Below, one piece after another: positions 48,526 to 57,478 of a DNA stretch of 64,000 nt. The first letter of the stretch is position 1, and the number at the start of each line of letters is the position of its first letter. Location of the stretch: the NCBI RefSeq assembly GCF_900465345.1, contig NZ_UEGO01000032.1:1-64000 (forward strand), read 5' to 3'. Origin of the DNA: Asaia bogorensis (lineage in GTDB: Bacteria; Pseudomonadota; Alphaproteobacteria; Acetobacterales; Acetobacteraceae). The translations under genes and the position numbers were made by a program. The notes beneath the pieces are model-generated. The model saw only the letters and a program-made list of their open reading frames with translations. It did no database searches and had not been told where the DNA came from.

Positions 48526-50220
48526 TTACGCCTCGGTATTACGACGACGGATCGCCGCACCGAGGATGTCACCGAGCGATGCACCGCTGTCGGACGAACC
48601 GTATTCGTTGATCGCAGCCTTGTCTTCCTCGACCTCACGGCCGCGGATGGTCAGAGCCAGCTTGCGCGAAGCACGATCGACGGACACGACCTTCGCATCG
48701 ACCTTCTCGCCAACCGCGAAGCGCTCGGGGCGCTGCTCGGCCTTGTCACGAGCCAGTTCGGCGCGACGGATGAAGCCGGTCAGGACATCGTCCACCTTCA
48801 CTTCGATGCCGTTGGTCTGAACCGACGTCACGAGGCAGGTCACGATGTCGCCCTTGTGGACGCGCGACAGGGTATCGGCTGCAGGGTCTTCCTGAAGCTG
48901 CTTGATACCGAGCGAGATGCGCTCCTTCTCGGGATCCACATCGAGCACCTTGGCCTGAACGACCTGACCCTTCTCGAACTTCGCCATGGCTGCTTCGCCG
49001 GCTTCGTCCCAGGAAAGATCGGACATGTGCACCATGCCGTCGATATCGGCAGAGAGACCCACGAACAGACCGAATTCGGTGATGTTGCGGATTTCGCCTT
49101 CGATGGTCGAACCGACCTTGTGCTCTTCGGCGAACTGCTCCCACGGGTTGCGCTGAACCTGCTTCAGGCCGAGCGAGATACGACGCTTGGCGCTGTCCAC
49201 GTCGAGAACCATGACGTCGACTTCCTGCGAGGTCGCGACAAGCTTGCCCGGATGGACGTTCTTCTTCGTCCAGGACATCTCGGAAACGTGTACCAGACCT
49301 TCAACGCCGGGCTCGAGCTCAACGAATGCACCGTAATCGGTGATGTTCGTGACGCGACCGGAGTAGCGGGCACCCGGCGGATACTTGATCGCCACGTTCT
49401 CCCACGGATCAGCCTCAAGCTGCTTCATGCCTAGCGAGATACGCTGCGTGTCGGAGTTGAAGCGGATGACCTGAACGCGAACCGGCATGCCGATCTGCAG
49501 GGCTTCGGACGGGTGGTTGATACGCTTCCAGGCAATGTCGGTGACATGCAGGAGGCCATCGACGCCGCCGAGGTCAACGAACGCACCGTAATCGGTGATG
49601 TTCTTGACGACGCCATCAAGGATCATGCCTTCCTTCAGGCCCTGGATCAGCTCGGAGCGCTGCTCTGCACGGGTCTCTTCAAGAACGGCACGACGCGAGA
49701 CAACGATGTTGCCACGAGCGCGATCCATCTTGAGGATCTGGAAAGGCTGGGGCTGGCCCATGAGCGGAGCAACATCGCGCACAGGGCGGATATCGACCTG
49801 GCTGCCCGGAAGGAACGCCATGGCGCCGCCGAGATCAACCGTGAAGCCGCCCTTGACGCGACCATAGATCGTGCCGTTGACACGCTGGTTGTTCGCGAAT
49901 GCACGCTCGAGCGAGGTCCATGCCTCTTCACGACGGGCCTTCTCGCGCGACAGCACGATGGAGCCGTCACGGTCTTCGTAGCGCTCAACATAAAGCTCGA
50001 TCACGTCGCCCGGACGCACGTCAGGCGCAGTGCCCGGCGGTCCGAATTCCTTGAGCGAGACGCGACCTTCGCTCTTGAGGCCGACATCGACAATCGCATA
50101 CTCGTCCGTCAGACGGATAACGCGACCGGTGACAACCGAGCCGTCAAAGCCCGTGTCCTGGCCGAGGGTCTCGTCGAGAAGAGCAGCAAAGTCTTCGACG
50201 GTATTGGTGGCTGAAGCCAT
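48526..50220 (-). CDS. rpsA: 30S ribosomal protein S1
   Basis: A 564-residue protein with six S1 RNA-binding repeats (for example GSVVTGRVIRLTDEYAIVDV, VVKNITDYGAFVDLGGVDGL, RVTNITDYGAFVELEPGVEG, EIRNITEFGLFVGLSADIDG). The start ATG 50220 gives MASATNTVEDFAALLDETLG, the usual alphaproteobacterial opening; the frame further upstream is leader. S1 brings mRNA to the 30S subunit. The order aroA-cmk-rpsA is conserved. A leader of about 190 bases with a strong hairpin precedes the gene and may serve feedback control by S1. Confidence 0.97.
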   Translation of the reverse strand: MASATNTVEDFAALLDETLGQDTGFDGSVVTGRVIRLTDEYAIVDVGLKSEGRVSLKEFGPPGTAPDVRPGDVIELYVERYEDRDGSIVLSREKARREEAWTSLERAFANNQRVNGTIYGRVKGGFTVDLGGAMAFLPGSQVDIRPVRDVAPLMGQPQPFQILKMDRARGNIVVSRRAVLEETRAEQRSELIQGLKEGMILDGVVKNITDYGAFVDLGGVDGLLHVTDIAWKRINHPSEALQIGMPVRVQVIRFNSDTQRISLGMKQLEADPWENVAIKYPPGARYSGRVTNITDYGAFVELEPGVEGLVHVSEMSWTKKNVHPGKLVATSQEVDVMVLDVDSAKRRISLGLKQVQRNPWEQFAEEHKVGSTIEGEIRNITEFGLFVGLSADIDGMVHMSDLSWDEAGEAAMAKFEKGQVVQAKVLDVDPEKERISLGIKQLQEDPAADTLSRVHKGDIVTCLVTSVQTNGIEVKVDDVLTGFIRRAELARDKAEQRPERFAVGEKVDAKVVSVDRASRKLALTIRGREVEEDKAAINEYGSSDSGASLGDILGAAIRRRNTEA

Positions 50221-50715
50221 GTGTTTTCGTAATCCTGGGCCGATCGTGAAGACCGGGCCAATGTCTGCGCCCGACATCTTGGCCGGACGGCTTGCTCGAT
50301 GATCCTGGGCCACCCATGAGCCTTCAGGGAAAGATCGCCCGCAAGGCGCGGGAGAACGGATAGCGCAGGTGGCGTTACGCTGCCCGTGGTCAGACACCCG
50401 CAGCAGGGTGCTTGTCAACAAAAACCTGTGTTTCCGGGCCTAAATCGGGTGCGAGGTCTCGACTCCGGGTCAAATCGCAAGTGCTGCCGATCATGCCATT
50501 CAGTCATGCGCGCGTGTGAAGTCGAACACCCGCAGGCGCAGGGGGGCCGCCGCGCCGCAATACGCCCCGGCGGTAACATGAGTGCGATGACAGCGCTAGA
50601 AAGAGCCCCGTATGCACAAGGCGCCTGATGCGCCACCAGCCATCATTCATCTGCCGGGAACAGGGTTGGAGGATAAAGCACCCTACCCGCCCCGGCCAGA
50701 TTGCAGATTTCCGGT
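50221..50715 (-). promoter_or_regulatory. rpsA leader and promoter region
   Basis: 495 bases between the cmk stop and the rpsA start with no gene. On the minus strand a perfect -35 TTGACA lies at 50418-50413; the -10 about 18 bases later (TCTGAC) is weak. A hairpin at 50253-50286 pairs CCGGCCAA-ga-TGTC with GACATTGGCCCGG, 33 bases before the ATG. No good Shine-Dalgarno is present, as is usual for rpsA, whose leader structures bind S1 in other bacteria. The rest shows nothing I can name. Confidence 0.5.
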
Positions 50716-51348
50716 TCAGTCCGGAAAACGAGACCTGACGATCGACAGGGCATGGGCCAGAACGGCCCCGGCATCCATGTCATCTGTTTCAATCAGAACG
50801 GCATCATCAGCCTGACGGAGTGGAGAAACCGGGCGCTCCGCATCCTTCTGATCGCGTGCGCTGATTTCTGCCGTCAGGGCAGAAAGCGCGCTTTCATCAC
50901 GGGCACCTGTCCCATGAAGCTGCTGGTAGCGACGCAGGGCGCGGACCCCGGCGCTGGCAGTGACAAAAAACTTGAGGTCGGCATCGGGGAAAACCACCGT
51001 GCCAATATCGCGCCCATCAATCACCGCACCGCTGGCTGTCGCAAACTCGCGCTGACGCCGCAGCAGGGCGGAGCGTACAGGAGGCTGCGTGGCTACCGAA
51101 CTTGCGCCACGATCGATTTCCGGCACACGCAGATCATCACGCAGCAGATCCTCGGGCTGGAGCGCCTGCGCCGTCTGCTCGCCGCTATCGGTAGCCGGGT
51201 CGAGACCCTTGAGGATCATCTGACGGGCGACAGCGCGGTAGAGGAGCCCTGTATCCAGATGAGGCAGCCCCAGCGCCGCAGCGAGTGATTTGGCCAACGT
51301 CCCCTTGCCCGCCGCAGCCGGGCCATCAACAGCAATGATAAGGCGCAT
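50716..51348 (-). CDS. cmk: Cytidylate kinase
   Basis: A 210-residue protein. The P-loop is GPAAAGKGT near residue 10, followed by YRAVARQMIL, the GRDIGTVVFPDADLKFFVTA motif (Asp-Ile-Gly box, CMP binding) and RDQKDAERPVSPLRQADDAV with the lid. It phosphorylates CMP and dCMP. ATG 51348 overlaps the aroA stop (TGATG), so the two are coupled. Confidence 0.95.
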   Translation of the reverse strand: MRLIIAVDGPAAAGKGTLAKSLAAALGLPHLDTGLLYRAVARQMILKGLDPATDSGEQTAQALQPEDLLRDDLRVPEIDRGASSVATQPPVRSALLRRQREFATASGAVIDGRDIGTVVFPDADLKFFVTASAGVRALRRYQQLHGTGARDESALSALTAEISARDQKDAERPVSPLRQADDAVLIETDDMDAGAVLAHALSIVRSRFPD

Positions 51349-52703
51349 CAAAGCGCAGCCCCGAGCGCTGTCATGAGCGAGACGAAGCCTGGGAAACTCG
51401 TATTGATGAAGCCAGTGTCATCCACCATCACGGGCTTCTCCGCAGCCAGGCCGAACACGATGGCACTCATGGCCAGACGATGGTCCATGCGTGTCTCAAC
51501 CAGACCGCCCCCAAGCCCTTCGGCGCTGCCGCGTCCCTCGATGATCATGTCATCGCCCTCAACACGAACAGTCGCGCCATTGGCCTTGAGCAGCGCCACA
51601 GTGGCAGAAAGGCGGTCGCTCTCCTTCACGCGCAGTTCTTCAAGACCGCGCAGGCGCGATGTGCCGGTGGCAAACGCACAGGCCACAGCCAGCACCGGAT
51701 ATTCGTCAATCATGGAGGGCGCGCGATTGGCCGGCACATCCACACCATGCAGGGCAGAGGCACGCACCACGAGATCACCGACGGGCTCGCCACCCTCGAT
51801 GCGCTCATTCTCGATCTCGAGCGATGCACCCATCTCACGCAACGTGATGAACAGCCCTGTGCGCAGCGGGTTCAGCCCGATACCGGGCAGTCGGACTTCC
51901 GAGCCAGGAACGAGGCAGGCCGCCACGATGGGGAACGCCGCAGATGACGGATCAGCCGGCACGACAACATCGCGGGCCGCAAGACGTGCAGGTCCCTGCA
52001 GGGTGATGATACGACCACCTGTCGGGGTCAGCCCGACCTCAACCTCGACGCCGAAATGGCGCAGCATATTTTCGGTGTGATCGCGCGTCGCCACGGGCTC
52101 TTCCACCTTTGTCCTGCCCGTCGCATTAAGCCCGGCCAGCAGAATGGCGGATTTAACCTGCGCCGAGGCAACCGGCAGGCAATAGGCAATCGGTGCGGCC
52201 TCACCCGTGCCGATGATGGCCATCGGAAGCTTCTCGCCATGTCTGGTGGCAAAACAGGCCCCGTTGGCCGAGAGCGGCTGCGTGACGCGGCGCATGGGAC
52301 GGCTGCGAAGGCTGGCATCGCCCGTCATGAAGCTGGTGATGGCGTGGCTGGACAGGATACCTGACAAAAGGCGGGCAGCCGTGCCGGAATTACCCATATC
52401 CAGAACATCGTCCGGTTCATTCAGCGCACCGACACCCTTGCCCTCAATGACCCAGCGATCCGTCTCTCGGGTGATTGTCGCGCCAAGGGCGCGCATGGCA
52501 TCAGCCGTGCGCAGCACATCCTCACCTTCCAGCAGGCCGGTTACGACAGTGCACCCGCTGGCAAGGGACGCCAGCATCAGGGCGCGATGACTGATCGACT
52601 TGTCGCCGGGCACACGAATCGAACCCCGAAGCGGGCCGGGATTGCGCACTACGGAAAGAGGAATGACGGGGGCGGAGGGATGATGTTCCATGATAGCGTT
52701 CAT
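51348..52703 (-). CDS. aroA: 3-phosphoshikimate 1-carboxyvinyltransferase (EPSP synthase)
   Basis: A 451-residue protein. It shows [20 protein letters not shown] (phosphate and shikimate binding), [17 protein letters not shown], the [10 protein letters not shown] loop, [15 protein letters not shown] and [20 protein letters not shown], all class-defining. The SGILSS...[11 protein letters not shown] region is of the class II (glyphosate-tolerant) type common in Alphaproteobacteria. ATG 52703 is chosen; ATG 52691 is possible. It makes EPSP for chorismate. Confidence 0.95.
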   Translation of the reverse strand: MNAIMEHHPSAPVIPLSVVRNPGPLRGSIRVPGDKSISHRALMLASLASGCTVVTGLLEGEDVLRTADAMRALGATITRETDRWVIEGKGVGALNEPDDVLDMGNSGTAARLLSGILSSHAITSFMTGDASLRSRPMRRVTQPLSANGACFATRHGEKLPMAIIGTGEAAPIAYCLPVASAQVKSAILLAGLNATGRTKVEEPVATRDHTENMLRHFGVEVEVGLTPTGGRIITLQGPARLAARDVVVPADPSSAAFPIVAACLVPGSEVRLPGIGLNPLRTGLFITLREMGASLEIENERIEGGEPVGDLVVRASALHGVDVPANRAPSMIDEYPVLAVACAFATGTSRLRGLEELRVKESDRLSATVALLKANGATVRVEGDDMIIEGRGSAEGLGGGLVETRMDHRLAMSAIVFGLAAEKPVMVDDTGFINTSFPGFVSLMTALGAAL

Positions 52704-52873
52704 TCCGATGCGAGCCCCCTTCCTGTCAATTGCCGAGACCGGATTCATGTCAGGTTTTGAGATCAAAATCCCCGCTGGCATTTGACATTGTGGGCACAAG
52801 CTGGCATGGCCCCGTGCTTCGCGGCACAAGCCGTTTCCCTTTTCAACCGGTTCAGGATCGACAGGTAGTCATC

Positions 52874-53200
52874 ATGGCAAAACCAGAACTCGGTCTGAAA
52901 CGCGTCTGCGTCTCCTGCGGTACACGTTTTTACGACCTGAATCGCGCTCCCGCGATTTGCCCGAAATGCGGCGCAGAACAGCCCAGCGATCTGCCCCAGC
53001 CCAAGCGCGGCGGCGACATCCCTGCGGATCAGACAAAGAACGCTCCCAAGAGCGACGAGGATGACATTGATGTCGATCTCGACGCCGATGAAGATGGCGA
53101 TGACGATGTGATGGAAGACGCATCGGATCTCGATGATGACGATGATGATCTCGGATCCGAGATCGAAGTCACCACCGACAACGACGATAACGAAAATTGA
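52874..53200 (+). CDS. FYDLN acid-rich protein (TIGR02300 family)
   Basis: A 108-residue protein. Residues 1-45 include [20 protein letters not shown], with two CxxC pairs that could bind zinc, and the eponymous FYDLN. The remainder is almost all Asp and Glu ([20 protein letters not shown]). The family is restricted to Alphaproteobacteria, and its function is unknown. It diverges from aroA and ends with a strong terminator 10 bases after the stop. Confidence 0.93.
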   Translation: MAKPELGLKRVCVSCGTRFYDLNRAPAICPKCGAEQPSDLPQPKRGGDIPADQTKNAPKSDEDDIDVDLDADEDGDDDVMEDASDLDDDDDDLGSEIEVTTDNDDNEN

Positions 53201-53205
53201 TTTCT

Positions 53206-53775
53206 ATGGGAAAAGCCGGTCTGACCGGCTTTTTTCTTTTATGCATGGCCCCCTCCTTCTCCCACGCCGAGACGGCTGATCGACTGAGCCGCGCACTTGG
53301 TGCCGAGCCCAGTGCGACGAAGGTATTACAGGCCTATTGCGGACATCTGATGCCAGGCGTTGCAATCACAGCCATTGCGTTGCCGACACATGCCCAGCTT
53401 CCCCCTGCCCCGTTCAAGACGCATTTTTCACTCGGTGCTCATGAGCATGTTCGGCTGCGCCATGTCAGCTTACGCTGCGGCACCCATGTCCTTTCCGATG
53501 CCTGGAACTGGTATGTGCCTGAGCGCCTGGAACCCGCCATGAACAGATTGCTCGACACCACCACCCTGCCTTTCGGCCATGTGGTGGGAGCGCTGCATTT
53601 TCACCGGGTAGCGCTAGAGAGCGAGCGCAACAATCTCCCTCCCGATATCCTGCTGCGCAATACCGCCATGCTGACGCGTGGGGCTGACGGGCTGCCATTC
53701 TCCCTGGTGGTCGAAAACTACCTGGCCTCGGGGTTCGCCGGGGTCGCGTCGGGATCCGACCAGCCACCCCCCTGA
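53206..53775 (+). CDS. Secreted UbiC-like (chorismate-lyase fold) protein
   Basis: A 189-residue protein with a signal peptide (GLTGFFLLCMAPSFSHA-ETA). The mature part resembles chorismate-pyruvate lyase: HVLSDAWNWYVPERLEPAMN, RLLDTTTLPFGHVVGALHFH and LRNTAMLTRGADGLPFSLVV with VENYLASGF at the end. The usual UbiC is cytoplasmic, so a secreted version is odd. An intrinsic terminator (53211-53240) lies within the signal-peptide codons. The true start may be ATG 53206, TTG 53197 or, less likely, an ATG near 53241-53245. No good ribosome site is seen. Confidence 0.65.
   Translation: MGKAGLTGFFLLCMAPSFSHAETADRLSRALGAEPSATKVLQAYCGHLMPGVAITAIALPTHAQLPPAPFKTHFSLGAHEHVRLRHVSLRCGTHVLSDAWNWYVPERLEPAMNRLLDTTTLPFGHVVGALHFHRVALESERNNLPPDILLRNTAMLTRGADGLPFSLVVENYLASGFAGVASGSDQPPP
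53211..53240 (+). terminator. Rho-independent terminator inside a signal-peptide coding region
   Basis: AAAAGCCGGT-CTG-ACCGGCTTTT, a perfect 10-bp stem, then TTCTTTT. It is located 10 bases after the FYDLN gene stop and should end its transcript. It also overlaps codons 2-12 of the next open frame. Confidence 0.88.
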
Positions 53776-53809
53776 AATCTATTGACGGTCTGTTTCAACG
53801 CCGTACCCC

Positions 53810-55699
53810 TCATGACAGCCCGCGTGCCTGACGCCACTGAGCCACCAGAGCACACCACCGCTCCCGCGTTTCGGGATCAATGCGGTCATCTTCCTTCATG
53901 ATCGTCGCGCTCTGCTCCACATAATCTACCGATTGCATGGCAAAGCGCCGCTCGACCGCTTCCTGGGCCATGGTCACTCCAGGCAGACGGGAAAGTCGCC
54001 TCATACCGCGGCGCGTATCTTCGGCGAGAGGCTGGGCAGGCTTTGGACCGCCCGCTTCGAAACGGGTTGTGAACAGGTTGAAGATGGCAGGGTTGTTATA
54101 GCGAAAATGCTTTATCCTGAGCACTCCCGAACCGTCGTTTTCGCCGCGGGCAAACTTCCACACATATTCTTCCAGCGAGCGCACATGATAGTGGCAGATC
54201 ATGGCATTGACCGTTGGGCGAGCTGCAAAATTGATATCATGATCGCCCAGATCCCCGTTCCGGTGGCGCTCCCCGTCGATTGTCAGGAACGGGATGAGAC
54301 GCTTATCCTGCGCCGAGGGATGATGAGCCGATGCCCCGCAGAAATGGCTGGTACGAAATACTGATTTGACGAGCGGATGACGCTCGGTCTCGACAAAGCG
54401 CTCTGATGAAAGCCCAGGCGCCCAGGTCAGGTGACCGTTCGAGGTGAATACGCGCCAGGATATGGCAATGGCTTCGGCGCCCTCATGCTCGCGGGCATCG
54501 AGAAGCGGAGGCAGGCTGTAATCCACATGGGCGCCAGGCAATACCATTTCGTCAAGGTCAATGACGAGACACCAGCGATAATCCAGCAATTCCGGCACGA
54601 TAGTCAGAGCGTGATAATAGGCTTTATCCTGCATGTTGATGCGCGCAGGCGCCGCCCCGGTATTGTCGATCCAGACAATCTCGCCAGCTTCCGCCAGTCG
54701 CCTTAGAAGCACGTCCGAACCATCTGTCAGATCATTTGTGTAGATGAAGAACTGTTCGACACCGATGCGACGGTGATGGGCAATCCATTCGAGCAGATAA
54801 AGCCCCTCATCACGCGCCGTAGCAAGCACCGCCAGCTTGTATTTCGGGAGAACGGCTTTACGGGCCTCACCCAGCAGGCGAGCACCCAGGTAATAATCCC
54901 CCCCCGGACCGCGCTGATCCTGCTGGCCAAGAAAGTCATATCGCGCATCAGCAGTCATCAACGCCCGATTACGGCCGTTTTTCCACTCATGCAGATCCTG
55001 CAGCGCATCGGCAATCCATGTACCACCCGGTATCGCCGCGAGAAGACGCAGGACATCGCGGGAAGACGGATCAACCGCATGTTCAAGATCTGTCGTGAAC
55101 AACGTGACAAATGCCGCAAGGACATCCGATCTGAGGAGTGTCAGCACAATATCGAGAAGGGCTGGCAGAAAGGATACCGGTGCTGACAGCAACGCATGCA
55201 GAACGGCTGTCGCCTCGTGACGCGCATGAAGCATATTGCCGAAAATCTCGGCAAAATCGCTCAGCAGGACGGGCAACGGATCCCTTGAAGTCTCGAACTC
55301 GAAGAGCTCCCAATCCGATATTGTGGGTCGATCAGAGAGGACGGCCCCGGTGTCGATCTCTGCGGTCAGAAAATCCGGTTTCCCGAATGGTTTCAGGGCA
55401 TGTCGACCTGCCTGCATGTCTATGACAGAGAACGCCATGAAAGCAGGAGACCAGCGCGTTTCATCCACCCCCGAGAGCGCATCAGGCCATCTGCCATCAC
55501 TGGCGACCAGAAGAGCGAATTCCGGCATGAAAGACCATGTGATCAGGAGCGTCTCGCCCTGGAGGGCAGATAGGGCTTTATGCGAAAGAGCATGATCATG
55601 CTCACTCAGATTCAGATAGGTATGATGATGGGTCCTGACCCGTGCCACCGTAAAACCGAAGCGCTCTCCATCAGCCATGCGGCAGGTCAGGGATGTCAT
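53810..55699 (-). CDS. Glycosyltransferase family 2-like (GT92-type core)
   Basis: A 629-residue protein, start ATG 55699 chosen with weak ribosome-site evidence. Residues about 290-560 contain KYKLAVLATARDEGLYLLEW, IAHHRRIGVEQFFIYTNDLT and DGSDVLLRRLAEAGEIVWID, then CLVIDLDEMVLP with the DxD motif. This is the Glyco_tranf_2_4/GT92 pattern. The N-terminal 280 residues and the C-terminal helical part are not recognised. It probably adds sugars to surface polymers, like the cluster at 40.9-48.3 kb. Confidence 0.78.
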   Translation of the reverse strand: MTSLTCRMADGERFGFTVARVRTHHHTYLNLSEHDHALSHKALSALQGETLLITWSFMPEFALLVASDGRWPDALSGVDETRWSPAFMAFSVIDMQAGRHALKPFGKPDFLTAEIDTGAVLSDRPTISDWELFEFETSRDPLPVLLSDFAEIFGNMLHARHEATAVLHALLSAPVSFLPALLDIVLTLLRSDVLAAFVTLFTTDLEHAVDPSSRDVLRLLAAIPGGTWIADALQDLHEWKNGRNRALMTADARYDFLGQQDQRGPGGDYYLGARLLGEARKAVLPKYKLAVLATARDEGLYLLEWIAHHRRIGVEQFFIYTNDLTDGSDVLLRRLAEAGEIVWIDNTGAAPARINMQDKAYYHALTIVPELLDYRWCLVIDLDEMVLPGAHVDYSLPPLLDAREHEGAEAIAISWRVFTSNGHLTWAPGLSSERFVETERHPLVKSVFRTSHFCGASAHHPSAQDKRLIPFLTIDGERHRNGDLGDHDINFAARPTVNAMICHYHVRSLEEYVWKFARGENDGSGVLRIKHFRYNNPAIFNLFTTRFEAGGPKPAQPLAEDTRRGMRRLSRLPGVTMAQEAVERRFAMQSVDYVEQSATIMKEDDRIDPETRERWCALVAQWRQARGLS

Positions 55700-55727
55700 G
55701 AGGAGTAATCGCCTTTTTATTGAAGTG

Positions 55728-56486
55728 TTACGGGCGCCATTGTAAATGCTGACCGCCATCCAGCGCAATCATCTGCCCCGTTACTGACGGCATTTGCAAT
55801 AAAGCCATCGCCGCTGTGACAATTTCCTCGGGGGCGGCACCGATACCGAGCGGCGCATTCTGGCACATTCTGTCAAAATGCTCCTGCGATTGTCCGACGG
55901 CCGGTAGCACAGGCCCCGGCCCGATGGCATTGACCCGTATGCGTGGTGCCAGAGCGAGCGCCATGGTCTGGGTGAGGGTCCAGAGCCCTGCCTTGGAGAG
56001 GGTGTAGCTGATGAAATGGGGCGTCAGGTTCCAGACACGCTGATCCAGCAGGTTGAGCACCATCCCCTGCGCCGTCTCAGGCAACAGACGCGCGAATTCC
56101 TGCATCAGCACGAAAGGCGCGCGCAGATTGGTTTCCATATGCCGGTCCCACGAACTGCGCGTGACGTCGGACCACTCATCCCGCTCGAAAGCAGAGGCGT
56201 TATTGATCAGGACACCCAGAGGCCCGAGCGCTTTCGTGGCATCGCCGATCAACCGGGCCGTTTGCGCCTCATCCGTGAGATCGGCCTCAAGAACACATCC
56301 CGTTACGTCAAGTGTGGCCAGCAGGGCTCGCGCCTCATCCGCATGAGAGCGGCAGTGAATGGCAACCGAGAATCCCTCCATTGCCAGCGCCTCGACCAGC
56401 GCCCGACCAATGCGCCGCACCCCACCTGTGATCAGTGCCGCCCGGGGCATACCCGATGGGAGAGATATCGCAGAGGTCGCTTTCAT
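55728..56486 (-). CDS. SDR oxidoreductase, pteridine-reductase-like
   Basis: A 252-residue Rossmann enzyme. The cofactor motif is TGGVRRIGRA, with the double Arg typical of pteridine reductases and FolM (NADPH-dependent). NNASAFERDEW, the catalytic Tyr and Lys in YTLSKAGLWT and the closing GQMIALDGGQHL follow. The NNAS-F motif is also shared with FolM/PTR1. It likely reduces dihydrobiopterin- or dihydromonapterin-type substrates. It overlaps recR by 4 bases. Confidence 0.85.
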   Translation of the reverse strand: MKATSAISLPSGMPRAALITGGVRRIGRALVEALAMEGFSVAIHCRSHADEARALLATLDVTGCVLEADLTDEAQTARLIGDATKALGPLGVLINNASAFERDEWSDVTRSSWDRHMETNLRAPFVLMQEFARLLPETAQGMVLNLLDQRVWNLTPHFISYTLSKAGLWTLTQTMALALAPRIRVNAIGPGPVLPAVGQSQEHFDRMCQNAPLGIGAAPEEIVTAAMALLQMPSVTGQMIALDGGQHLQWRP

Positions 56487-57082
56487 TGCGCGGGACGCCG
56501 GGCGGAGAGCGCCGCAGCCAATGTGCCGTCATCCAGCACATCGAGCGCACCACCGATCGGCACGCCGTGACCGACGCGCGTGATGGTCACATCAAAGGCA
56601 GCGAGCTTCTCCTGCAGCCAGTGCGCCGTGCTCGCTCCCTCGACTGTAGCCCCCAGCGCAAGGATAACCTCACGCACCTGACCCGATTCCACCCGCGCCA
56701 GCAGCGACGCCGTATTGAGATCCTCAGGACCGGTGCCGGATAACGCCGAGAGCACGCCGCCAAGCACCTGATAGGTCCCGGGATGCAGTCTTGAGCGCTC
56801 AAGCGCCCAGAGATCGCCCACTGTCTCGACCACACAGATCAATCCCTTGTCCCGCGCCGGATCGGCACAGATGCTGCAAGGATCGCTGCTGTCGAGCGTG
56901 CCGCAGATGGAACAGCTGCGCACGGAATGGGCTGCGGCTTCCATGGCCTGGGCCAGAGGCAGAAGCCTCGTCTGCGGGGAACGCAGGAGCACAAGGGCGG
57001 CCCTGCGCGCCGATCGCGGCCCCAGTCCGGGCAGACGGGATAGAAGCTGGATCAGCCTCTCGACATCGCCACCACCCATCAT
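56483..57082 (-). CDS. recR: Recombination mediator RecR
   Basis: A 199-residue protein. It has the N-terminal helix-hairpin-helix (LLSRLPGLGPRSARRAALVL), a zinc site with CSICGTLDSSDPCSIC (four cysteines), and the Toprim domain (GLICVVETVGDLWALERSRL and HPGTYQVLGGVLSALSG). It acts with RecF/RecO at gapped DNA. Tandem ATGs at 57082/57079. It is the last gene of the conserved dnaX-ybaB-recR run. Confidence 0.96.
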   Translation of the reverse strand: MMGGGDVERLIQLLSRLPGLGPRSARRAALVLLRSPQTRLLPLAQAMEAAAHSVRSCSICGTLDSSDPCSICADPARDKGLICVVETVGDLWALERSRLHPGTYQVLGGVLSALSGTGPEDLNTASLLARVESGQVREVILALGATVEGASTAHWLQEKLAAFDVTITRVGHGVPIGGALDVLDDGTLAAALSARRPAQ

Positions 57083-57136
57083 GGCTGTGCGCTCCTGCTC
57101 AGTACAACCGGTATGACGGTTTCAGGCCTTGGGGGT

Positions 57137-57460
57137 TCAGAAAGGAAACTTCATGCCAGCCGGCAGATCGATCCCGCCAGTGACCTTGCGCATCTCCTCG
57201 GCATTGGCTGCCTCGACCTTGCTGCGGGCATCCGCAAAGGCCGCGATAATGAGATCCTGAAGCATCTCGACTTCATTCGGGTCCGCCAGCTTCGGATCGA
57301 TACGCAGGCCGCGCATGTCACCCTTGCCGCTGAGGGTTACGCTGACGAGCCCGGCGCCCGAGGAGCCCTCGACCGTGAGCGCGTTGAGCGTGTTCTGCAC
57401 CTCTTCCATGCGCGACTGCATCTGTGAGGCCTGCTTCATCAGTCCTGCGAGATTTTTCAT
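57137..57460 (-). CDS. ybaB: Nucleoid-associated YbaB/EbfC protein
   Basis: A 107-residue protein: [40 protein letters not shown] and [20 protein letters not shown], the complete YbaB pattern. A small dimeric DNA-binding protein. It lies between dnaX and recR as in most bacteria. Confidence 0.95.
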   Translation of the reverse strand: MKNLAGLMKQASQMQSRMEEVQNTLNALTVEGSSGAGLVSVTLSGKGDMRGLRIDPKLADPNEVEMLQDLIIAAFADARSKVEAANAEEMRKVTGGIDLPAGMKFPF

Positions 57461-57478
57461 GATGTCTTGTCCTTGAGG

